A program made the translations under genes and the position numbers. From Brachionus manjavacas (lineage: Eukaryota > Rotifera > Eurotatoria > Ploima > Brachionidae), in NCBI GenBank assembly GCA_019054805.1, contig JAHQIY010000011.1, forward strand, positions 129,001 through 193,000: a stretch of DNA of 64,000 bases, read 5' to 3'. Shown piece after piece: positions 57,352 through 64,000 of the stretch. The notes under the pieces were generated by a model. It had not been told where the DNA came from. It did no database searches and saw only the letters and a list, made by a program, of their open reading frames with translations. How positions within the stretch are numbered: the first letter of the stretch is position 1; every line of letters starts with the position of its first letter.

Positions 57352-57585
57352 CAGTACATCCTAAAACTAACTTGATCGATTTCTTTCCTCTCCTCTTCCT
57401 CTCTTCTTCCTCACTTATTACTTTCCTCTTCCTCTTCCTCTTCCTTTCCTCTTCTTCCCTCTAAGAAAAAGGAAGGGAAGAGGAAGAGGAAAAGAAGAAG
57501 TGAGGAAGAGGAAAGGAATAAGTGAGGAAGAAGAGAGGAAGAGGAAAGGAAAAGAAAGCGATGAAGTTAGTTTTAGGATGTACTG
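57352..57585. mobile_element. 234-bp Tc1/mariner-like MITE with polypurine/polypyrimidine arms
   Basis: The ends CAGTACATCCTAAAACTAAC and its inverse are flanked by TA on both sides (57350-57351 and 57586-57587), matching Tc1/mariner target preference and CAGT-type ends. The two ~110-bp arms are near-perfect inverted repeats. The inner ~85 bp of each arm is almost pure C/T (57385-57463) or A/G (57474-57555). Removing it restores a continuous LINE frame across the site. Confidence 0.85.
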
Positions 57586-57854
57586 TAACAGTCTCAAATC
57601 GACTTTTGAGTTAAATGAGAGATATGTTAGGGTAGGATTGACTTATTCTGTTCCATTAATCGTCAGACTGGTGGAAGAATATAGGGAAGGTTTTGAATTA
57701 AAATCTATCGAATATCCAACTCTTCCTGAGTAATTGGTAGCTTAGAACTTCTTTTTTCCTTCCTTAACTTTAAATATTTAAACATGTCCAACCTCTAATT
57801 ATTTCAAATTTTTAATTTTTTTTTCTCATTATTTAATCCTTTTTTTTTTTACTC

Positions 57855-58121
57855 TGAACAATCACTTATTCATCACCTTGTCAACTAATGCACAAAGATA
57901 AGAAAGAATTATACTTGTCTCGTATCTCAGAAGTTAGACGTTGCGAAATGCTGATATATACATAAAGCACTTAGCTCACATCTTGACTTAATTATAAGCT
58001 CGTGTTCTTGACACGAGCTTTTAGGTATAAATAAGAATTCCATTCTTTGAACTTCAGAACGTTCAATAACTTAAATAAAGCTTTTAAAGATTAAACCTTG
58101 TTTTATTATAAACCGGTTTCA
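57855..58121 (+). mobile_element. Candidate solo LTR (~267 bp)
   Basis: Inserted in the LINE 3' UTR. It begins TGAACAATC and ends GGTTTCA (TG...CA with TGAA/TTCA ends). It has a 9-bp stem hairpin AAGCTCGTG...CACGAGCTT (58000-58020), a TATAAATA box (about 58025) and AATAAA (about 58075), the order expected for U3-R-U5. No clear target duplication, and no coding element nearby. Confidence 0.4.
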
Positions 58122-58497
58122 TATTTTATCTTATTTAACTTTATTCTTTATTTTTTTTTATTTTATGTATTTTTATTCTGATGGAACATTAGCTCATTAC
58201 AGATTTAGAAATAAAAAAAAATTAATATCTGGAGTATTTTTTTGAAAAACTGTTTATTTTTAAGTAAAAAAAATTCTTACTTTCATTTCTTAAATTTATT
58301 TTTTTTTGCAGAAAAAAATATAATAATAAGATTTTCTTTAAAAGAATGAAAACTAAAAAAAATCATAAATTAATTAAAAATTATTAAACAATGAACTTAA
58401 AAAAATCATTTGTAAAAATTAATTTTATTATAACTATTACTAAAATAAAAAGAACATCAAACAGATAAATATTAAAGTTCTTTAAATTATTATTTTT

Positions 58498-59463
58498 CTA
58501 ATTTTCTTCTTTAATCCAAAATATTTTGTTTGGCCAAGTCTCCCACAAACTAATGTTTAACTTTTTTTTATTCTCGAAAGCAGCCAAACCTTTTAATTGG
58601 AACATTTTTATCATGTTTTCAATATTTTGTCTGTAAATTAATTTATTCTTAAGAATTAAATTCCATTCCATTAATATCAACTCAAAATTTATTGTATCAA
58701 AAAGTCTTTTCGAGTGTTCAAAAGCATATGGCTCATAGCCTTCAATGTCAATTTTCATCACCCCATTTTTGTAAATATTACCTCGAAATGTTTTTGGCAA
58801 AAAATTTATCAAGTCATCCAAAAAAATTGTTCTAACGATTAAATCTTTCTCATCAATATTAAAATCTGCCTTTTTGTCTTTATCTGAACTAAATAAACTC
58901 TGACCACCAATATTATTGGGAACATAAGACAATTTCTTTTTTTCTCTTTTATTTGAAATACCTAATTGAAGTAATGTTATCTTATCTTCAATTCCTTCGA
59001 TAAAAGCAGCTTTTAAAATTCGCAGTACACTGTCATGAAATGGTTCTACCGAAATAACATTTCTTCCAATTTTTGCTGCAAATAGCGAATATTGTCCAAT
59101 TTGAGCGCCAATATCGAAAACAATCAAATCTTCTCGATTTTCTATGAATTTTGTAAATACTTCAAGCAGCTCCGGTTCGTATACACCATTTTTCCAGATT
59201 GCTGATGAAACAAATTGATCTCTCTTCAAGTCATGAACGCAAAGAGTTGTACTTACTACATATTTTGATGATTTCCTACATTTAATTAAAAATTTGTTTC
59301 TAATTAATTGTATTGAAAAATCATTTTCAATTTTTTGTTGATGAGAATTCCGATCATTTGAAGAGAATATTTTAATTAATAAAAATATTAATAGGAAAAA
59401 TAAAAAATATTTTAATAAAAGATGCAAAATATTTACTTTTCTATTTTTTAAAATCATTTTCAC
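58498..59463 (-). CDS. Membrane-anchored FkbM-family methyltransferase
   Basis: 321 residues in one exon. FkbM-type enzymes transfer a methyl group from S-adenosylmethionine to hydroxyls, often on glycans or secondary metabolites. Residues 11-33 form a single hydrophobic segment after a basic start (MKMILKNRKV), so a type II, Golgi/ER-lumenal orientation is likely. SAM-binding motif I is FDIGAQIGQYSLF (116-128), motif II ISVEPFHDSV (137-146), and the FkbM signature MKIDIEGYEP is at 236-245. A run of Lys/Asp (about 192-207) lies in the variable insert. It ends in TAG. The neighbouring dioxygenase gene is on the same strand 3 kb away with transposons between. Lack of introns again leaves horizontal origin open. 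Confidence 0.88.
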   Translation of the reverse strand: MKMILKNRKVNILHLLLKYFLFFLLIFLLIKIFSSNDRNSHQQKIENDFSIQLIRNKFLIKCRKSSKYVVSTTLCVHDLKRDQFVSSAIWKNGVYEPELLEVFTKFIENREDLIVFDIGAQIGQYSLFAAKIGRNVISVEPFHDSVLRILKAAFIEGIEDKITLLQLGISNKREKKKLSYVPNNIGGQSLFSSDKDKKADFNIDEKDLIVRTIFLDDLINFLPKTFRGNIYKNGVMKIDIEGYEPYAFEHSKRLFDTINFELILMEWNLILKNKLIYRQNIENMIKMFQLKGLAAFENKKKLNISLWETWPNKIFWIKEEN

Positions 59464-60360
59464 ACTAAATTAAAAAATGATTAGATCTAAAAGCAAAATA
59501 ATTTTAAAATAATCCTAATAAAAAATGGTTTTTAGCAGACAAAAAAATGACAAAATTTCTCTGAACATTCAAAAACATATTTATACAAACGCAAAAATTA
59601 TAATTTGCTGAAAATATCTCATTTTTCTTTAGTTTTATTAAAAAAAAAATTAATTAAAAAATTAAATTTTGAAAATTATAAACTAATGATTTTATCAAAA
59701 TTATCATTATTAGATACAATTCTTAATTTGATTAAATTCTACCCCAATAATTGTAGAATTGGCCCCGATCAGAAAATTTTTATTTAAAAAGAGACGATAA
59801 GAATTATCTCCCAAAGTTTACATGCCATAAAAAAATTTGTACAGATCAAGACATCAATCCTAATTATGGATTTTTTCGTTTAAAAAAAATATTTCTAAAA
59901 CTGAAAATTTATAAAGATAGATTTTAGGGTGGTAAGATGCATGAAAAAAATAAAGTGAAATTTTTTTTTTCATTATTGCTTAAGAGAGAAAACAAATTTT
60001 TAAGTTTATACTCTTTAAATAAGATCTACAAAAATATTCTTAAATGGAATTTAAATTAATGTTTTTTCGATGTAAAATATTTGAAAGATTTTTTTAATTG
60101 AATTTAAAATAACCTTCAAACGTAAAAAATCAAGGATGCGAGGAATTATTTAATTAAGACAAATTGAAGTGTCAGATCAAATTTTAAGATCTAAACGATA
60201 GTTTAAAAATTTAAATTTTGATAATTCTTAAATATTAAATTATTAACACTTAAACACCGGAAATTTTTTTATACTTTTTTATTTGTTATATAAGGGGTCC
60301 AAATAACCAAATAAATTGGCATAAAACAATTCAATGAGAAATTTTTTATTATTATTCTTC
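59464..60360. other. AT-rich intergenic DNA
   Basis: The short plus ORF at 59605-59787 (ending YPNNCRIGPDQKIFI) has no family features. No RNA gene or mobile element identified. Confidence 0.35.
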
Positions 60361-60425
60361 TAGAAATTTAATTATTTCTCTACTTGTCTCTTCTCCGTCA
60401 TTCATTCTGACCCATTTAGTCCCTT

Positions 60426-60613
60426 TTATCGAAGTTTTTTCATTATTAGTTTCTTCCTATTCAGGTTATTTAATATCTGAGTTTTATCTGAGTCATATTC
60501 AGTATAAGGTTGATTCGATGTTTCCATTTCTTTTTCGGAATTATTATCAAAGTCATCATTTTCCTGACAATCATTGAAATTATTATAAGAAACTTCAGGG
60601 TAGGTATCATCCG
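60426..60613 (-). pseudogene. Coding-like fragment interrupted by a hAT end
   Basis: The minus frame reads DDTYPEVSYNNFNDC, an acidic Asn/Asp/Glu-rich stretch, then QPYTEYDSDKTQILNNLNRK and stops at 60426. The frame is cut at 60613 exactly where the hAT terminal sequence begins. Acidic content resembles N-terminal regions of some transposases or gag proteins, but I cannot assign it. Confidence 0.3.
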
Positions 60614-61435
60614 CAGTGGCGGATTCAGGGGGTGGCGAGCTATGGCGGCGCCATACTAGCCAAAAAAATGATATGGCGGCGCCATTCCAATTCAAAGAAA
60701 ATTTTAAATTAAAAAAAATTGTTTGTTTGTTTGAGAGCTTTTTTCGAGTAAAGACAATTCTTTTAATGACTTTATAAATGGTTCAAAAAACTCTAACTAC
60801 TGTTCAAAAACCATTCAAAATCAGATAATTAATATATTGTCGTGTCAAGTATTAAAGAGTTTAGTAAATCTAATAAATGAAAATGTATTTTATTCTCTAA
60901 TAATAGATGAAACGACTGATATAACGAAATTGGGCAATTATCTATGTGTATAAGATTTGTTGACTCAGATTTAGAAATTCACGAAAAATTTGTCGGTTTT
61001 CATGAAGCACCAAAAACAGACAGAGAATCTAGTTTCAACTTAGTAAAACAAGCCATAAACGAATTAGGCTTACCGTTGAGTAAGATAGTTGGTCAGTCTG
61101 GAATTTACAAGGGGCTGGCTTCCAGATTAAAAAATGTCAACAACAAAGCACTTTATGTCCATTGCTATGCACATAAGTTAGATTTGGCTATTAAAGATAC
61201 TTGTTCACGTATTACAGAAGTTTGAAACTGCATTGGTATAGTAAACTCGCTTTATAATTTAGTTTAGGCTCTCCAAAACGTCATCATATTTTCAAAGAAT
61301 TACAAAATGAATATGGTAAAAGTAATTTGACAATTAAAAAACTATCTGATACTCGTTGGTCATCGAGAGACAAAGCATTTAAAAAAAATAAGAGATAATT
61401 TACCAATTATATTTGAAGCTTTAAAAGTATTTTTT
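60614..61435 (+). mobile_element. ZMYM1/DUF4371-type hAT transposon remnant
   Basis: The left terminus CAGTGGCGGATTCAGGGGGT (60614) is the typical end of this hAT lineage. The coding remnant begins near 60800: IINILSCQVLKSLVNLINEN and SLIIDETTDITKLGNYLCV, then a TAA-type break. An open part, 60944-61225 (RFVDSDLEIHEKFVGFHEAP, LYVHCYAHKLDLAIKDTC), follows, then HHIFKELQNEYG and LSDTRWSSRDKAFKK to 61390. The GQC-DGASNM segment is shortened to GQSGIYKG. The C-terminal dimerisation domain and right end are missing; a gypsy LTR follows. Confidence 0.8.
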
Positions 61436-61620
61436 TGTTAAACGTTGAGATTTTGTTTACTTGTTTTGTTTTCTTAGCTTAAAGATCTTTCTTTCTTTTA
61501 CCACTTTCTATTTTAATCTTTACTTAACCACGGTCTAGAACGGCCGTTTTCCAAAGATTTATTTATTTAGATAAAATAAAAAAGAAACCAAAAAATACTT
61601 TGTCCTTTTCACTTATAACA
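61436..61620 (+). mobile_element. Probable 5' LTR of a Ty3/gypsy element
   Basis: Bounded by TGTTA (61436) and TAACA (61620), 185 bp, placed just before the primer-binding-type sequence and gag. It contains AATAAA words at about 61575-61585. The second LTR is outside the window, so the boundaries are provisional. Confidence 0.55.
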
Positions 61621-61630
61621 AACTTAATAT

Positions 61631-61645
61631 CTGGCGACGAGGATT
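61631..61645 (+). promoter_or_regulatory. Candidate primer-binding site
   Basis: CTGGCGACGAGGAT follows the putative LTR by about ten bases and starts with the TGG expected to pair with a tRNA CCA end. The matching tRNA was not determined. An A17-type run follows. Confidence 0.5.
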
Positions 61646-61706
61646 AAAAAAAAAAAAAAAAAACCTACCACAAACCTGACCAGATAGAAACACTCAGCAG
61701 AGAGCG

Positions 61707-62747
61707 ATGGCAATATCATACAACCATGACAGTCTACCTTCATTCGATCCAGGTCGCGACCAAGCACTCATCGGCGACAGATGGGAAGGATGGCTAGAGG
61801 TTTTTGACTTGTATCTTCAGTCCACGGAGCTGGATGAGAAAGAAGATGGAAAATACAAGAAAAAAACCTTAAAACCGCTTTTCTTGCTTAAGATGGGCGA
61901 CGAGGCTCGAACAATTTACAACGGGAAGAAGAAAGTTGATGGTTCGGACACGCTGATGCAAATCATTGCTTACATGACTGATCACTATAAGCCGAAGCGG
62001 TCAGTGTTTGCATACGTATCCATATTCTATAAAGCAAGGCGCCACGAAGGTGAATCGGTGAATGAATATGTCGTGAGACTGAGACAGCTAGCCAAACCGT
62101 GCAAATTCGGAAATGATTTAGAGAAAGAGCTGCTGAGGGCATTCGTGTTTGGATGTGGTATAGCAAAGGTAGAGGAAATGATGGCATCGAAAGATGACAA
62201 AACCCTGAAAGATGCAATCGAATGTGGTCTCAAAAACGAGCACCAACTTGAAGACATAAAGCAGATCAGGTTGATCCACACACCAGAATCGGTATCAGGC
62301 GGTAGCATAAATCAAACCTTCGAACCCCGTGGACTAAACTCAACGCAACAAACTGGAATATGTGGATGGTGTGGTAATGAACAGCATGATCGCAATCAAT
62401 GTCCAGCCAGAGGCAATAACTGCAACAAATGTGGCACTGAAGGCCACTACGGCAAGATGTGCCGAGAATCAAAAGACGTAACAACTCAAAAACCGAATAG
62501 TCACATGAACAGAAATCGAGGTAGCACTAAGTCATTTGGAAAAATGAATCGCAGTAAAACGGTGGCAACAGTCGGCCATCACTTAAAGGGAAGTTTGAAT
62601 AACAGCAACCGAAACATCTCGTTATCACAACAACAATACGATGAATACTCACGCTATGTGAAGGCAACGGAGTGGGACACGTTCAACATGGTAATTGACA
62701 GTCGGACATGTGATCCAATGACTAACATAGTCATCAACGGTACTTAA
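61707..62747 (+). CDS. Gag polyprotein of a Ty3/gypsy element
   Basis: 346 residues from ATG 61707. The capsid-like region carries WEGWLEVFDLYL, LLKMGDEARTIY and the RRHEGESVNEYVVRLRQLA retrotransposon-gag signature (about residues 110-130). Two zinc knuckles follow at about residues 213-250: CGWCGNEQHDRNQC, slightly expanded, and CNKCGTEGHYGKMC. A basic Asn/Ser/Arg-rich tail leads on. TAA at 62745-62747 ends it, but the same frame continues directly into the protease (VMVDTGAAANAI). The composition is richer in C/G than the surroundings, in keeping with a recent arrival. Confidence 0.9.
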   Translation: MAISYNHDSLPSFDPGRDQALIGDRWEGWLEVFDLYLQSTELDEKEDGKYKKKTLKPLFLLKMGDEARTIYNGKKKVDGSDTLMQIIAYMTDHYKPKRSVFAYVSIFYKARRHEGESVNEYVVRLRQLAKPCKFGNDLEKELLRAFVFGCGIAKVEEMMASKDDKTLKDAIECGLKNEHQLEDIKQIRLIHTPESVSGGSINQTFEPRGLNSTQQTGICGWCGNEQHDRNQCPARGNNCNKCGTEGHYGKMCRESKDVTTQKPNSHMNRNRGSTKSFGKMNRSKTVATVGHHLKGSLNNSNRNISLSQQQYDEYSRYVKATEWDTFNMVIDSRTCDPMTNIVINGT

Positions 62748-64000
62748 ATACGGGTAATGGTAGACACCGGAGCAGCAGCAAATGCGATAAATGAACAGAC
62801 CTACAACACCATGGATCCAAAGCCACCACTCAAACAACTCAAACTACCGCTCTACGGATTTGGTAATCCAGACAAACCCCTGACAACTCTGGGTTATTTT
62901 CAACCAAGTTAAGATGGAGGACAAACCAATCAGGTGCACAGATAGTTGTAATGAAGGGAAACTCACATCAGAACTTAATCGGCAGACACACGGCGGTAGA
63001 ACTCGGTATGGTTTCTTTGAACTTGGTTCAAGCAGATCTTAACCAAATAGGACAGAAACTCCAGTACAGCAAATCCGAACTCGTCGTCCTCTATCCAGAA
63101 CTATTCAGTAGAAAACTAGGCTGCGCAATCAATACAGAAGTCAAATTAGAAATTGATAAGAGTATCATACCGGTAAAGCAACCACTACGTCCGATTGCAT
63201 TTCACTATCGCCAGGCTCTGGAGTAGGAGCTGGATAAACAAGTTGCGGAAGGCATATTAGAGAGAGTAGAGTTAGGCCATAAACCAATAACATGGATATC
63301 CAACCTTGTAGTGGTGCCTAAGTATCGAAAACCGAATGCCAATCAACGCGACCCAGCGCATAAGCAAGAATTGGCAGTGAGGCTGACTTGTGATGCTAGG
63401 CCAGTTAACAAAGCACTAGTGAGAACAAGGTACCCAATGAAGACAATTGATGACCTGATAATGCAAATCAACGGTGCAACAATTTTCTCGAAACTTGACC
63501 TTAACAAGGCCTTCCACCAGCTGATGCTTGCAGAAGAATCAAGCCCACTAACCACTATCACCACCCACAAAGGTTTCTATTGGTACAAGCGACTACACAT
63601 GAGCATAGCAAGCGCATCGGAAATTTTTACCGAGAAGATAAGAGAGATGTTATCAGACCTTCCTGGACAACTAAACATGACCGATGACATCCTCGTATTC
63701 GGAAGAAACAGAGAACAACACCAAACGAACCTGCTAGCTGTGTTGAAACGTCTAGAGCAAAGCGGCCTAACACTCAATATAGAAAAGTCAGAATTTTACA
63801 AAAATGAGCTCACCTTCTACGGCTTGAAATTCTCATCTACCGGTGTGTCACCAACCATGGATCGTGTGAGAGCGATCCGCCAAGCATCAGCTCCAACTAA
63901 CACTAAAGACCTGCACAGTTTTCTTTGCAGTGTTACATGGAGTTCAGGGTTCATAAAAAATTTATGCACAATGGCTGAACCACTTTGGAGACTGACAAAG
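62748..64000 (+). pseudogene. Pol (protease-reverse transcriptase) of the gypsy element, partial and interrupted
   Basis: In the gag frame right after the TAA: aspartic protease with VDTGAAANAI (active-site DTG) and GYFQPS, then a frameshift near 62910. The frame 62951-63226 carries the linker to RT and ends at TAG, after which the same frame is open to the window edge. RT motifs: VPKYRKPN, LTCDARPVNKAL, FSKLDLNKAFHQL, ASASEIFTEKI, NMTDDILVFG (catalytic DD) and FYGLKFSSTGVSP. The NxxDDI(L/V)(V/I)FG form suggests a mag-like gypsy lineage. RNase H, integrase and the 3' LTR lie beyond 64000. Confidence 0.88.

Larger units (their letters stand above)
57190..58215 (+). mobile_element. LINE 3' fragment with two later insertions
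   Basis: LINE ORF2 C-terminal coding sequence (SCLNSFSE-like at 57215, SDTPCN at 57300, EALNKLKLTT at 57325) is interrupted at 57352-57585 by a MITE. It resumes at 57588 with NSLKSTFELNERYVRVGL and ends at 57733 (TLPE, then TAA). The 3' UTR begins normally (AACATGTCC at 57780) and is interrupted at about 57855-58121 by a likely solo LTR. It then continues to CTGATGGAACATTAGCTCATTACAG (about 58170-58200) and an A-rich tail. Confidence 0.8.

Noticed and set aside
61963..62484. Minus-strand ORFs opposite gag
   Set aside because: Shadows of the gypsy gag frame, which has zinc knuckles and the gag signature.

Overview
The window is a transposon-dense, very AT-rich stretch of nuclear DNA from an invertebrate animal. 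Spliced genes with tiny introns (46-74 bp), intron-less genes of bacterial/fungal flavour, and Jockey-like retrotransposons with an (AAAT)n tail make a monogonont rotifer (Brachionus-like) my best guess. That is an inference from style, not a database match.

Host genes: (i) a partial coiled-coil 3' exon at 1-198; (ii) a complete three-exon Ly6/three-finger, probably GPI-anchored, protein at 3451-3937; (iii) a five-exon long-chain acyl-CoA synthetase at 7951-12655; (iv) a 15-kb germline-type gene at 22849-37979 combining an N-terminal RRM with about seven extended Tudor domains; (v) tRNA-Gly(GCC) and tRNA-Val(AAC) at 51.2-52.1 kb; (vi) a single-exon 2-oxoglutarate/Fe(II) dioxygenase (54411-55394, minus); (vii) a single-exon, membrane-anchored FkbM-type methyltransferase (58498-59463, minus).

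The rest is mostly mobile DNA, often nested. There are two near full-length sister copies of a two-ORF LINE (15.84-20.16 kb and 44.93-49.32 kb) and fragments of this and related LINEs. A tRNA-derived SINE (6455-6944) carries the same 3' tail as the LINE. A 4.27-kb hAT element (39059-43331) has ends built from arrays of alternating palindromes, with an 8-bp A-tract duplication. A short piggyBac derivative sits at 49655-50616. MULE-like transposase remnants occur at 26.3-28.0 kb and 53.5 kb, and a TIR transposon was split by the first LINE (15746-20804). Several foldback/MITE elements are present, as is a ZMYM-type hAT remnant (60614 onward). A Ty3/gypsy element (5' LTR 61436-61620) runs off the right edge.

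The most unusual structures are these. The second LINE is flanked by 520-bp direct repeats that look identical and abut both of its ends. A transposase-like frame at 20207-20575 holds six internal stops, all TAA, and no indel. The hAT ends are alternating GTTAAC/GTCGAC palindrome arrays. One MITE has arms that are almost purely polypurine/polypyrimidine, and another contains a row of nested hairpins. The Tudor gene, whose family acts in piRNA-based transposon control, has its own large introns filled with transposon debris.
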